Assembly (NCBI GenBank): GCA_009829735.1
Contig: CM020619.1
Location: 20,837,816-20,901,815 of the forward strand
Source of the DNA: Pyropia yezoensis
Taxonomy: Eukaryota > Rhodophyta > Bangiophyceae > Bangiales > Bangiaceae
Length of the DNA: 64,000 nucleotides
Reading direction: 5' to 3'
Shown here: one piece after another, positions 52,401 to 64,000 of the stretch
Numbering within the stretch: position 1 is the stretch's first letter
Layout of the letters: the number at the start of each line of letters is the position of its first letter
Position numbers and translations under genes: made by a program
The notes under the pieces: generated by a model
What the model was told of the DNA's origin: nothing
The model's input: the letters and a program-made list of their open reading frames with translations, nothing else
The model's database searches: none

Positions 52401-54481
52401 GGACAAGACAGTTCGTGCACGGGTGCTCGCATCGTGCACGGGTGCATCACTTTGGACAAGTCAACATCACTTACATCCGGGCTTAATTTGGCCGAGACCA
52501 CCCTGTCGACGTATTCCCGCAGTTGGGCAGGAATGACACCATCGGAAAGAGAGGACAATTCCGGCCCGCCTTCTACCCATAGAAGCATGTGGACATGCGG
52601 AGATCCTCGCTGTTGAAATTCAATTCGCCAGAAATAATCCACTATGTTACCCAAAGGCCGTCCTTCTCCCATGATGATGTCATCCCACAGCGCGGTCCAG
52701 CGGATGTTAAAATGTTCGACTGCCAAGTCGGGGTTTGCAGCCAGAATCTCGGAGCACTCGGTTTTGGTCATCCCTGCTACTTCATCAAGCTTTTTGTTGG
52801 GGAGGCACTGGCTCAGAAAGTCGAGCCACAGCGAGTCGGCCGCACTTAAAGTCATAAACAACGTTGGCTGGCGCAGGAGAGGAGATCGAACCATTGCTTG
52901 TACTTCCATACACTTTGATCGCCAGTAGCCCGGCGATCCTTTCACTGTTGTCAACTGCGGTGTCATGGAATCAATGCACTTGTCCATGCAGCAGACTTTT
53001 TCAATCGGGTTGTATCTGATTGATCCATGCTTTCAATGAGCCCTTCTATCAATGTCTCAGATTTTGGGATTCTTCCAGAGACGATACCACCCCGTTGACA
53101 GTGCGCTTCTGGATCGCTGAGTGCGCGAAGAAAAGAAACGATGCATCCTGGCTGAATCGCCTGTGGTGTAACTTTACCAAATGAGAAACGAGCTCATTCT
53201 CACTCACTGGGCGCTGTCGAGTATGGGACGGTCCTCCTGTGCCCCGATAAAACAAATGAGGAAACCCCATCTCGTACAGGCCCTCATTGCTGTAGAGTGT
53301 GGAGAATGCTCGCTTGTCTAGACCAGAACCGTGTTGTGGGTCATGCCCTAGCTCTCCCACCATGGGTAATTCTTTCCTAAAAACGCTTCTGTAGCAATCT
53401 GGCGCAGAGGCTTCTGATCTGTTGAATCAATGATGAAAATATTTTGGGGAGTCGTTTCAGATTCCGTCTCGTGCCCGTCACGCCTCATATCAGTTCTGTC
53501 TTCTTCTTCGTCGCTCTCAACACATTGAACCTTAAAGTGCTTTTCCACAGCGCCCTCCTGGGCCTCATCATCGCTTCCCCATTCGTCAGTATGCACGCTC
53601 CCGTCGGTCTCCGCCACGCCTGTCTCAACGATGAAAGGAGCAGATGTTGTGCATAACTGTCGCAGAGATTGCTCGTTCGTTGGTATACGGTGTAAGGCGG
53701 TTGTGCTGCTCTAAATATCTCATTGCCGTTCAGCATCACTTCAAAGCGCAATGGCATGTCGTCCAGCAACCGCGCCCGTGCTCGTTTCGCATTAGTACGA
53801 TACTGGGGTCGCCAGCATCCCGTGGAATGCTGCCCGCCACACGCATAACCGAGTTCCAGTACGTGATGGTTTGGCCAAGACTGTGCTTCTGCTGGTAGCC
53901 GTTCTTCCGAAAAATCCGATTTGTAGGGAGCATGATGCTTAACAATGCAATCTCTAGCTCATTTAAGTTCGTTATTGCAGACGGGTAGTGATCAAACATT
54001 TCGAATCCATTCCGCTTCGAAAATTTGGGGATCCTGTTGTGCCGGAGCTCTACACGACATGTCGCACACATGAGGACTGTGTTTTCCTCGGTGTCTATAG
54101 CATCAGTGAACAGCCAGTTCTTGTCGTACGACCGTTCTCCTGTAGTGAGCGCGGCCAGAACGCGGTGTGTTTCTTTTCTTCGGCTGATAAGCACGTTCCA
54201 GGCTGAGGCACCCGAAATGGCCAAGTAGAGAACGCCTCTGTGCCGGGCACTTCCCCACACGAGCAGCATGGTCTGCGTGGCTGCTCTAGTTTGCTACGAT
54301 ACCTTCTTACGTCCATTACTGTTCTTGGTCCCACGCTGAGTGGTGTGTATTTTCTCTTCCGCGAGCGACGAGCAGTCATGTTGCTTTGCCTGTCAATGAC
54401 GCTCTCAGACGCCGCATCTGCGAGAAGGTCACTAGCAGGTCGTACGGCATCAAAAGCATGAGTGTCACATGATCGTTTCAT
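49487..54481 (-). pseudogene. Helitron Rep/Pif1-helicase, copy 1 (5' part in gap)
   Basis: Rolling-circle transposase. The main open frame 52987-49487 (1,166 codons) holds the Rep catalytic core, with the HUH motif in FQQRGSPHVHMLLWVEGGPE (about 52575-52615) and the tyrosine region DAYGAAMYTASYLTKHEK (about 52090-52130). A variable acidic linker follows, then a Pif1-type helicase: LIGPGGTGKSYLID (Walker A, about 50935), VLVIDEISFLSP (Walker B), MAGDPYQLGPV, HASTVHKVQSLTLPG and YVALSRVQEL. The stop TAG is at 49487-49489. Upstream N-terminal sequence (GFPHLFYRGTGG, NELEIALLSIMLPTNRI) is in other frames because single bases are missing at about 52985, 53056 and 53362 relative to copy 2. The gap removes the start. 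Confidence 0.9.
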
Positions 54482-54981
54482 NNNNNNNNNNNNNNNNNNN
54501 NNNNNNNNNNNNNNNNNNNNNNNNNNNNNNNNNNNNNNNNNNNNNNNNNNNNNNNNNNNNNNNNNNNNNNNNNNNNNNNNNNNNNNNNNNNNNNNNNNNN
54601 NNNNNNNNNNNNNNNNNNNNNNNNNNNNNNNNNNNNNNNNNNNNNNNNNNNNNNNNNNNNNNNNNNNNNNNNNNNNNNNNNNNNNNNNNNNNNNNNNNNN
54701 NNNNNNNNNNNNNNNNNNNNNNNNNNNNNNNNNNNNNNNNNNNNNNNNNNNNNNNNNNNNNNNNNNNNNNNNNNNNNNNNNNNNNNNNNNNNNNNNNNNN
54801 NNNNNNNNNNNNNNNNNNNNNNNNNNNNNNNNNNNNNNNNNNNNNNNNNNNNNNNNNNNNNNNNNNNNNNNNNNNNNNNNNNNNNNNNNNNNNNNNNNNN
54901 NNNNNNNNNNNNNNNNNNNNNNNNNNNNNNNNNNNNNNNNNNNNNNNNNNNNNNNNNNNNNNNNNNNNNNNNNNNNNNNNN
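54482..54981. other. assembly gap (500 N)
   Basis: Exactly 500 N. The sequence to its left (48847-54481) and right (54982-60623) is the same 5.64-kb segment, so this may be a failed contig merge. Confidence 0.9.
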
Positions 54982-55619
54982 AATCAACTGTCAAGGCCCG
55001 AAAGCATGGTTTTTTTTTTTTTTTGCTTTTCATCATTGCATACGACCGTCTCTGCGTTGTTTGCTTGTGATTGGACAACGCCGACATCGTGCATCACGGT
55101 GCCGCGTGGTGCCCAGTTGCCGAGTGTTCGCACTAAAGTGGTGGAAGCCAGGAATCACAGCATACTATTTGAGATTTGTTTTCTAAGAATTCTCATTGGC
55201 TGATGGATTTGAGCCCGACACGCTGTGTCCGCGGCAACGCGACATGGCGGACAGCACGGGGACGAGCTGGGGCGACCTAAAGTACTCTGTTGGTTGGTGG
55301 TCGGGTGGTGGTCCGGCACAGTGGGCTCACGGAACCATGCAGCACCCGCCCGAAGACCGTACAGATGTTGGCGATGAGGGGGATGAACGCACCGTGGCTG
55401 GTGCCGAGGATTGCCCACCGGGTGATCATAAAAGTTTGGGCGGGGACCCGTGGCGAGCCTGTACGTGCTGACCCGAGGGTCCGACAGCGCTATGGTCCTT
55501 GGCGGGTGAGAGTGCATCGGGGCTGGCGTCGTCGGTTAACGGCAGGCAGGAGCGGAGCGTTCAGTGTCTGCAGCCATGAGCGATGCCGGCGAAGGTCGGA
55601 AAGTACAGGCGTGGTGCCG

Positions 55620-58600
55620 CTATGAACGGTTGCGAAAGTTCTCCATATAATTTGAAATCATATCGATTTCTCGCTTGTGTTTCTCAATGTCGTTCCACGT
55701 CAGCGGTCGGACAAGCGCCAGATGTCGCAGTTCTTGAACCCTTGACAATGCGACGTACACAGAACATGCAGCTCGGAATCGATGGCGTCCATGACAATCC
55801 CTGGCAGAGTCAGAGATTGTACTTTATGAACCGTTGAGGCGTGTGCCGGAACGAGTGGTAGCTGCCACAGAACTGCTGAGTAAGGCTTCACAATGTAGAA
55901 ACTTGCGAGCTTCGATGGCAATCACTCGAGGTGCCTTCTGCGAAATGGAAGGACCGCGGTAGCAACCTTCATCCAATTGCAAGATGATTACAGGGAGGTC
56001 GATAACATCTGAGCTTTCTGCCATGCGAGAGGCGGCGGCTTGACGACTCTCATGTGGGTCCACCGTGGGCGAACTGAACACCTCCATGACAGTCCCGCAA
56101 GCCCCATTGTACAGATTGAGTTCCACACAAATATTCTCATTCAAGCGTACTCGATCACCTTTAAAAGTGCAGAACGCGTTCGCAATGAATTTTTCGCTTG
56201 CTCCAGCCGTCCGATGCCGTGTCAAGCACCTGGAAATAATTTGGGCTTGGTCAGCCCTCGTCAGGCCCTCTTTTGTTTTTCTGCTGAGCTTCACGTGCGT
56301 CCACACCCTGACCGTTTCTTTTTTCTTCTGCATTACTGTTGGCTGCCTGGCATGCAGCCAGCAGCATCGCCTCGTTATGCATCACAGCCTCACGGTTCGT
56401 CCCCACGACTAAGACCGCCTCTTTGAACGCCTCAGAGGAGGCCTGTCCTTGTGGCTGTAGCACCCTCTTGTTTATCAGATCAATATCATCTTGCGTGGAT
56501 TCTCCAACCCGCAGTCGCGATAGAACTTCATAAAACGGACCAAAATTTCTTTGGCCAATTGATAGCTCAAAGAACTCGTCAGGCTCCAAGTAGTACTCAC
56601 GTCCGAAAAGTTCTTTCCACGCTCAAGCCACGCTCATTGTTCCTTGGCCACAACGTCTTGCCTCCAACTGGACCCAGTTGGTATGGATCTCCAGCCATTA
56701 TCACGTATAGTCCAGCAAAAGGCACGTGCTTTTTGTGTGGGAATATGTTGCCCAGTCGGGCACTGATCTCGTACAGATTTTGTGGAGATAGAAAACTTAT
56801 TTCGTCTATGACAAGCACAGCTACGTCCTGCCAATCCCGCTGGAGCCGTGTCAAGGACGCGTCAGCTATGTCACATTCAATGTTCCTCCCCTTTATTTCG
56901 AGCGCATTATGTAACGTCATACCGCCGATGTTGGCTGCGGCAACACCCGTATATGCAGTCTTGACAAGTGTGGAGTGACGAGGCCGGAAAATACTGGTGT
57001 CTTTGTCTGCCTTGTCAGTCGCACGGATATCTAACATCATGCCGATTGTGTCGATCAAATACGACTTTCCAGTGCCTCCGGGGCCTATGAGAACAACGCG
57101 TTTCGAAGTCGTTCCGCCGATGAGATCAGAGTGGACGGTGTCGTATACTTTCCTCTGCTCAGAATTTAACGAATCGACCCTGTCTCTAAGAAGTGCCCAA
57201 GGGTCAGGTGCTGAGGGCTCAATTCCATCACCATTTTGTTCTTCATCGCTTTCCATACGGCCTTTGCAGGCGAGAATATTATTCGTCAGCTCGATTGCGC
57301 GCCGGGCTTGTGGTGTTTGTGTGTGGCGAGTGCGGCTGATGCGCGTCCCTGGCATGGTCATTTGCTCGAGAGACGGCAACCCAGTTGGATCTGTATCCAA
57401 TCTCACGTCCATATCTCGCTCGTCAACATCATTTACACGTGCATCCCATTTTTCATCTCCTTCATCCTCATCGCTGTTGTCACTTCCTGAGAAGCCATCC
57501 ACGTGGAAAGTACTTTTCTCGTGTTCTGCCTGCTCTCTGTCCGTAGATTGCTGGTTTTTCAATTGCACTTCCTGCGTAGACAGCGACTCATAGTGTCTCA
57601 TCATTGCTGGTAGCGACAAGCAATCACCCCTCTCTGCAGCCAATGTCAGAACTATGGAAGGGTGGTGTCCATGTGGAACTATGGTATCCAGTGATCGCCA
57701 GGGATCATGAAGATAGAGCATGGCCTTGCTGAAGGACTGAACATCTGCATGATCGATTCGAGCGCGAATGAAAACGATTGCATCGTCTCGCCTCCGCGAC
57801 GCGTATCTGTACTGCCGGACAGGTGATTTGAATTTCAAAGACTCACTCACGACTTGAGACAGGCGGTACTTCGTCGTGTACTCAATTAAGGACAGATGGT
57901 TCAAAGAATCCGGACGCTGCACGTAAAACAGAACCAGAACGTTCGTGTGGCAAACCGATCCGTCCGTGGAAACAAACATACTACGCCCGCGAGTCTGCTC
58001 GGCATTTTCTCCAATGGAAAAATGCAGACTGGGCAGTGTCACAAAAACGCGACTGGATTTGCACAACTGTTTTCCTGTTCGAATCCACAAAGCCTCCTGC
58101 ACGCTCACTTCTCGAGTATTTAGCACTGACAAAATAATACGCCGAACCATCTGTTTTACCGATTGATTGGAAGCACTTTTTGAGAGCTGGTACAGAATTC
58201 GGGGTGTGTGCTTGTTTTTTTTCGTGCTTTGTCAAGTATGATGCGGTGTACATTGCAGCGCCATACGCATCCAGCAAGACTTGCACATCCATGTTTGCTC
58301 CCCAACAGGACAAAATGCTGGGGTTGTACGCGTTCACGTGAGAGTCGTTTCGGGCTGGTGAAACGACCAGTTTTGTTTTTTCCATTCCGGAACACGCGCT
58401 CGACTGAAGTGTTTTCATTGTTTGTCCGAGGATATCCGAACCTGCATGTAGAATATCGGCCCTTCGGCTTGCAGTACTTGTTGCAGCGATGAGTCTGGAC
58501 ACATCGTGTGAGAACCGCCACGTGTGTCTGTGCAATTGGACAAGACAGTTCGTGCACGGGTGCTCGCATCGTGCACGGGTGCATCACTTTGGACAAGTCA

Positions 58601-60869
58601 ACATCACTTACATCCGGGCTTAATTTGGCCGAGACCACCCTGTCGACGTATTCCCGCAGTTGGGCAGGAATGACACCATCGGAAAGAGAGGACAATTCCG
58701 GCCCGCCTTCTACCCATAGAAGCATGTGGACATGCGGAGATCCTCGCTGTTGAAATTCAATTCGCCAGAAATAATCCACTATGTTACCCAAAGGCCGTCC
58801 TTCTCCCATGATGATGTCATCCCACAGCGCGGTCCAGCGGATGTTAAAATGTTCGACTGCCAAGTCGGGGTTTGCAGCCAGAATCTCGGAGCACTCGGTT
58901 TTGGTCATCCCTGCTACTTCATCAAGCTTTTTGTTGGGGAGGCACTGGCTCAGAAAGTCGAGCCACAGCGAGTCGGCCGCACTTAAAGTCATAAACAACG
59001 TTGGCTGGCGCAGGAGAGGAGATCGAACCATTGCTTGTACTTCCATACACTTTGATCGCCAGTAGCCCGGCGATCCTTTCACTGTTGTCAACTGCGGTGT
59101 CATGGAATCAATGCACTTGTCCAATGCAGCAGACTTTTTCAATCGGGTTGTATCTGATTGATCCATGCTTTCAATGAGCCCTTCTATCAATGTCTTCAGA
59201 TTTTGGGATTCTTCCAGAGACGATACCACCCCGTTGACAGTGCGCTTCTGGATCGCTGAGTGCGCGAAGAAAAGAAACGATGCATCCTGGCTGAATCGCC
59301 TGTGGTGTAACTTTACCAAATGAGAAACGAGCTCATTCTCACTCACTGGGCGCTGTCGAGTATGGGACGGTCCTCCTGTGCCCCGATAAAACAAATGAGG
59401 AAACCCCATCTCGTACAGGCCCTCATTGCTGTAGAGTGTGGAGAATGCTCGCTTGTCTAGACCAGAACCGTGTTGTGGGTCATGCCCTAGCTCTCCCACC
59501 ATGGGGTAATTCTTTCCTAAAAACGCTTCTGTAGCAATCTGGCGCAGAGGCTTCTGATCTGTTGAATCAATGATGAAAATATTTTGGGGAGTCGTTTCAG
59601 ATTCCGTCTCGTGCCCGTCACGCCTCATATCAGTTCTGTCTTCTTCTTCGTCGCTCTCAACACATTGAACCTTAAAGTGCTTTTCCACAGCGCCCTCCTG
59701 GGCCTCATCATCGCTTCCCCATTCGTCAGTATGCACGCTCCCGTCGGTCTCCGCCACGCCTGTCTCAACGATGAAAGGAGCAGATGTTGTGCATAACTGT
59801 CGCAGAGATTGCTCGTTCGTTGGTATACGGGTGTAAGGCGGTTGTGCTGCTCTAAATATCTCATGCCGTTCAGCATCACTTCAAAGCGCAATGGCATGTC
59901 GTCCAGCAAACCGCGCCCGTGCTCGTTTCGCATTAGTACGATACTGGGGTCGCCAGCATCCCGTGGAATGCTGCCCGCCACACGCATAACCGAGTTCCAG
60001 TACGTGATGGTTTGGCCAAGACTGTGCTTCTGCTGGTAGCCGTTCTTCCGAAAAATCCGATTTGTAGGGAGCATGATGCTTAACAATGCAATCTCTAGCT
60101 CATTTAAGTTCGTTATTGCAGACGGGTAGTGATCAAACATTTCGAATCCATTCCGCTTCGAAAATTTGGGGATCCTGTTGTGCCAGAGCTCTACACGACA
60201 TGTCGCACACATGAGGACTGTGTTTTCCTCGGTGTCTATAGCATCAGTGAACAGCCAGTTCTTGTCGTACGACCGTTCTCCTGTAGTGAGCGCGGCCAGA
60301 ACGCGGTGTGTTTCTTGTTCTTCGGCTGATAAGCACGTTCCAGGCTGAGGCACCCGAAGTGGCCAAGTAGAGAACGCCTCTGTGCCGGGCACTTCCCCAC
60401 ACGAGCAGCATGGTCTGCGTGGCTGCTCTAGTTTGCTACGATACCTTCTTACGTCCATTACTGTTCTTGGTCCCACGCTGAGTGGTGTGTATTTTCTCTT
60501 CCGCGAGCGACGAGCAGTCATGTTGCTTTGCCTGTCAATGACGCTCTCAGACGCCGCATCTGCGAGAAGGTCACTAGCAGGTCGTACGGCATCAAAAGCA
60601 TGAGTGTCACATGATCGTTTCATGACGTCGGCCTGGGAGCGGCGACTCTTACAACGCTCACTGGCGTTATATGCACCATGGTCCACTACCGCGTCTTCCG
60701 CACGGTCCTGGCTAGGTCCCGGTGGCAACCCATCTACCTGGTCCAGGCGGACCGTACTTCCTGTACGACATCCACCCAGTCCAACCTCAGGTGATGCCCG
60801 AGATGCGCTGGCCACTCCCTCACAGTCATCCTCAGAACCACCTCCCGGCAGGGGCTGAAGAATATCCAT
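55620..60869 (-). pseudogene. Helitron Rep/Pif1-helicase, copy 2, frames broken by single-base indels
   Basis: Contains the complete protein from ATG 60869 (MDILQPLPGGGSEDD; about 1,750 codons) to TAG at 55620-55622. Order: zinc-finger-like CCSCGEVPG and MCATCRVEL; N-terminal Helitron region (NLNELEIALLSIMLPTNRIF, LGQTITYWNSVMRVAG); GFPHLFYRGTGG; HUH motif PHVHMLLW (about 58725); tyrosine motif MYTASYLTKHEKK; helicase Walker A GPGGTGKS (about 57075), Walker B and YVALS-type end. Breaks relative to copy 1 occur near 55780, 55899, 56314, 56617, 58210, 58379 and 59862, nearly all in short homopolymers. At each of these places the other copy keeps the frame. Codon use is more AT-rich than in the neighbouring host DNA. 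Confidence 0.88.
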
Positions 60870-61628
60870 AGATGCAGTTATGTAATCCCCGCACACTCCT
60901 CGCTCACGCTCGCGCCCCCACCAACTCCTTCGCGAGGTACGCGGACCCACACCGCCACACGGACTCGCACACCACGGGATACGGGGAGGAAGACGTGGAC
61001 GTCTGATCGGCGGGGGGGATGGGTGGGAGGCCCTCGTCGAGGGTGCGGTGGCCCGGACGGGAGCACAGCCGCCAACACGAAGATGTACGTGGCGTGGTCG
61101 GGAGGGTGGGTGGCGTCGTCGGCGGGGCTGCTGCCGACGCGGGGGGGGGGACGGCCACCACGCGGTGGCGGCTGGCGTCGTCGAGAGGGTGGGCGGCGTG
61201 GACGACACGGCCGCCGACAAATCGGGCGGGTCGACGAGCACGACGGGATGGCGGGCGGCAACGTCGGGAGGGTGGGCGGCGAGGTCAGGAGGGCCGGCGC
61301 CAACACGGGAGGGTGGGTGGCCGCCACGGGGGGTTGATGGCCAGCACGGGAGGGGTGGATGGCAGGCACGGGGAGGCGGAGGGCGACGTCGGGATGGTGG
61401 GCGGCGTCGTCCGCAGGGCCGCGGCCAACACGGGGGGGTGCACGACCAACGCGGGGCGGCGGGCGGCGTCGTCGTGAGGACAGGTACCGACGACGACGGC
61501 GGTGGAGTGCGGGGGGGGGGGTTTCCGAAGGGCTCAGGTCCAAGGGGGGGCTTGGCCTGGTGTGCCGTGGCAGGACCTGTCGCGTGGCACTTGTTCGAGA
61601 GCCTGGAAATGTTTGCGAGTGGAGGCAT
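60870..61628 (-). other. Pro/Arg-rich N-terminal extension or 5' leader of the Helitron gene
   Basis: The frame of the Helitron protein remains open upstream to 61628 through GC-rich, locally repetitive DNA. It translates as PPSRRRPPPPRACHPP-like sequence. Probably an untranslated leader that happens to be open; ATG 60869 is preferred as the start. Confidence 0.4.
61010..61560. repeat. GC-rich degenerate minisatellite
   Basis: Repeated variants of GGGAGGGTGGGCGGCGWSGTC at irregular 18-40 base spacing on the plus strand. Falls at the 5' end of the Helitron gene. Confidence 0.65.
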
Positions 61629-61660
61629 GAAAACATACTAGACTCTTTCTAGCAGTCTTT

Positions 61661-61814
61661 TTATTTTTTCGTTTTATACGAAATATTTTCATATGCGGCC
61701 TTGCGTGTGGCCCGGGTATCATGCACACACGAGTTTTTCGTTTTGATTTAGAGGCTTTTGGAATGTTTGATTTTGGCCTCTCATGATTCATATATTCCAT
61801 GAAACATTCTGACA
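61661..61814. other. AT-rich spacer at the Helitron 5' side
   Basis: Strikingly AT-richer than both neighbours (TTTTTATTTTTTCGTTTTATACG). Candidate location of the Helitron 5' terminus, which normally inserts in AT-rich DNA. No exact end fixed. Confidence 0.4.
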
Positions 61815-62527
61815 TTGTTTCGCGTTGACGGAGAAGGTGGTGGTGCTGGCGACCCACGTCGCCTGCGTGCGCCTACATCCGCGGGCGCAGACAGTGTTGA
61901 CGGTGAGGCGGCGTGCCGAGACATGGCTCGCCTTTGCGCTCCACATGGGGGCCGGCCGCCTGCCGCTCGGCACCGCCCCCCGCCGGCGGCTCGCCAGCGT
62001 CACCCCCAGCGGCTGCGGGTGCGGCCGGCGGACGCTCCCCCCAAACCCCCCCCCGCTGCGCCGGCGGCGACGACGGCGCCGGCAGCCCGCCGGCGGGCGG
62101 CAGCGGCAACCGGCGGGCCCCCCCCCCCCCCCCAGCCCCCCCCGCGCCGCCTCCCCCACCGCCCGCCGGCTAGCGTGGCAGTGGCGGTGGTCGGGCCGCC
62201 GCGGGTCGGTCGCGGCGCAGTCGGCGGCGGCGTCGCGGCGGGATAGCCTGTGCTTGCTTGGGGGGGTGGGCGGGGGTGGGGGGGGGGGGGGGGCAGCCAC
62301 TGCTCGATTGTGGCGCTTGGCCGGGCAGGGTGGGCCGAGGGCGGCAACTACGGCTACTGCGTGCGGATGCCCATGGTGGGCATGGGCGTGGCTGTGGTGG
62401 CTGGAGTGGTGGTGGGTGCTCCCCTCTCCCCCTACCCCCCGCCGTCTCCACCGCCGCCAGCGCCGCAGCTGCTGCCGCCGCAGCCGCAGCTGCCGCCAGC
62501 ACCACCACATCCATCAGCGCGAAACAA
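61815..62527. mobile_element. 713-bp GC-rich unit bounded by inverted repeats
   Basis: The left end TTGTTTCGCGTTGACGG...TGGTGGTGCTGGCG (61815-61851) is repeated inverted at 62494-62527 with two substitutions and a 3-base gap. The interior is GC-rich, with G and C runs and no recognisable protein. Either a small non-autonomous transposon or an inverted exon duplication. Target duplications were not found. Confidence 0.5.
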
Positions 62528-64000
62528 CGTAATCAATGAGAGCTCCGCCGGCCAGGGCGGGGCGAGCCGGACCATGCCCGCCGCGACGGCGGGACACTAG
62601 CAGGCACCACCGCCGCGGCGGCCGCGCCGCCACCCCTGCAGCTGCCGTACCCACCCACTGGCGGCCGTCCCCCGCCCTGCGACGGCCGCCCCCTCTACGC
62701 CAGCAGGCTGCCGCCTGAACACCACGGACGGGTCCGGAATCGAGCCACGCAAGCCAAACCGAATCAACGTGTGGCCAGGAGCAATTTGATATTGCAAACA
62801 CGTGGACCAATCAATTGGCGTTAGCGCGACAACAAGGGCATCTGCTTCACAGAGGAGCTTCGCTAATTATTCGGCCGGTCTCACATCAACGCATCACACG
62901 GATGCGACACGGATTTGCGGTGTTGGATGTGGTTCGGCAAAGGCCGCGGGCACCGCCGGAGAATTCTTGTGGCCCAGAATGCGTGCGCACTTGGCGACTG
63001 TTCTGGGAGATCCTGCTGTGAACCCCCTTACGGAACTGATCATTCTTTGGAAATCGGCCATAGCCATGAACGCGACCACCGTGGCTGCGACAGTCACCTG
63101 TGACAGTCCTGTCCCCCACTCGAAGGCACTTCGCAGCGAAGGCCAGGAGGTGCCTCTCAGCTACATGGTCGCCACCGATGTTGGTGTCCTTTCCACCGCC
63201 GACGTTGTCCCGCGCATCGACGGCCACATCGGCGAACAGGCTGCACTCCGCGCGAGGGCGGCGAGGTCCGACGCCGTGCGCGTGGCAATCTCCCTGAAGG
63301 CGATGCGCCCGTCATCGGCTGGGAAAAAGGGCGGTACGTTGGTGCGACTGTCGGGAGGGCGGTCGCAGTCACCATCAGGCGGCTCATCCTCGACACCACG
63401 GACAAGGTCAGCCATCTCCAGTCGGCCTGTGCTTCAATCTGGGAACACGTGTAAGAACACGTGGCGATGGATATCATTTGATAATTTTGATCAATATCGC
63501 ATAATTTTACTAACGATCGATCGTTTCTTGAAATGTCACAACCCTGAAGGTGTGGCGATGCAACAGGCTCGTTGGACACACGTGGCGAGCGATCGCTCGA
63601 GGGCTGAACAACCGATCCGCGCAACTTCGAAGTGGGATCCCACAGAAAGCAGACAACTCAATACTGGGAAGTCCAAGCACTTGTGTTCGGGAAAATACCT
63701 CCACATGTCCGCGAATAGACTTCCAGAAACGCGATTCCCGATTTCACAATAGAATACGTTCCCTCCATGAACGTAAAGGAACCGTGACCATTCGCCAGCA
63801 CGTAACCATGAAGTGCCCAAACGGCCTGGAACGGCGGCCAATCCAGGCCATAGAGGCCCTTCGGCACGCTAGATCGGCACGGAATCCGTGCAGAAGGCCC
63901 CCGTACGGCCTCTCCAGAGGTGGGGGGGGTCCGACCTCGCCACGCGAGACCTGGTCGCAGGGCTTTTCTCACGCAGATTGACCGCGTTGTGTGGCGAGAG
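62528..64000. other. right end of window, no recognised gene
   Basis: A 316-codon plus frame (62802-63752) is open but has no domain. Minus frames of about 100-155 codons overlap it. The repeat shared with 44400-44465 lies inside at 63013-63065. Base composition is near balanced, unlike most of the window, which suggests old transposon material. Confidence 0.35.
63013..63065 (+). repeat. dispersed repeat, copy 2
   Basis: CCTGCTGTGAACCCCCTTA and neighbouring AATGATCATTC...GAAATCGGC match the reverse complement of 44400-44465. The shared peptide reading is AVNPLTELIILWKSAI here. Confidence 0.65.

Larger units (their letters stand above)
54982..61660 (-). mobile_element. Helitron, copy 2 (autonomous type, minus orientation)
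   Basis: Extends from 3' flanking sequence identical to that at 48847 through the Rep/helicase to about 61660, where the N-terminal open frame starts. The 5' TC and 3' CTRR ends were not fixed. Confidence 0.75.

Noticed and set aside
62802..63752. 316-codon plus frame near the window end.
   Set aside because: No domain, contains a dispersed-repeat fragment, and minus frames overlap; not called as a gene.

Overview
Organism. This is nuclear DNA of a eukaryote: spliceable introns, LTR and DNA transposons and Helitrons are present, and the host genes that can be read are widely spaced. Base composition is mostly very GC-rich, with long G, C, CCG and GGC runs. A nuclear smpB gene with a presequence-like N-terminus points to an alga whose plastid retains trans-translation. 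GC-rich DNA, few short introns and many transposons would suit a bangiophyte red alga such as Porphyra/Pyropia, but that assignment is inference.

Left part (1-11.6 kb). A pogo/Tigger-type transposase relic (1-1864) carries a large proline-rich insertion. A decayed hAT transposase (about 3630-5725, minus) follows, then structured but unassigned DNA with a near-perfect hairpin (6046-6093) and an inverted repeat (7027/7772). A PIF/Harbinger element comes next. Its transposase gene (8339-10304, plus) has two introns that can be placed to the base. Its Myb/SANT-like partner gene (minus) converges on it.

Centre (11.6-32.8 kb). A Ty3/gypsy chromovirus sits inside the fifth/sixth codon of that Myb-like gene. 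It has 362-bp TGTAGCA...TGCTACA LTRs at 11589-11950 and 32396-32757, flanked by the 5-bp duplication CTTCT. A second copy of the same family is nested in the first, starting with an LTR at 14381. Its 3' end is lost in the 500-N gap at 24362-24861. Each copy has gag (CCHC knuckle), a separate pol frame (protease, RT, RNase H, integrase), a chromodomain in another frame, four tandem palindromic repeats, and a long ORF on the OPPOSITE strand before the 3' LTR. That ORF is intact (815 codons from its first ATG) in the outer copy.

Right part (32.8-64 kb). The 5' tip of the Myb-like gene lies at 32758-32772. A 915-bp non-autonomous element with doubled terminal repeats and a TCA target duplication (33466-34380) directly abuts, and is open in frame with, an acyl-protein thioesterase gene (34735-35469). 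Very GC-rich DNA with low-complexity ORFs follows, including one possible coiled-coil/KEN-box protein (41086-42633). Then come smpB (43180-43929, minus) and a two-exon gene of unknown function (47203-48556, minus). Helitron Rep/helicase sequence occupies 49487-61628 (minus) in two nearly identical copies separated by a second 500-N gap. The geometry of those copies looks like two unmerged overlapping contig ends rather than a true tandem array. The last 2.4 kb holds a short inverted-repeat element and unassigned DNA.

No rRNA or tRNA gene, CRISPR array or bacterial operon was recognised.
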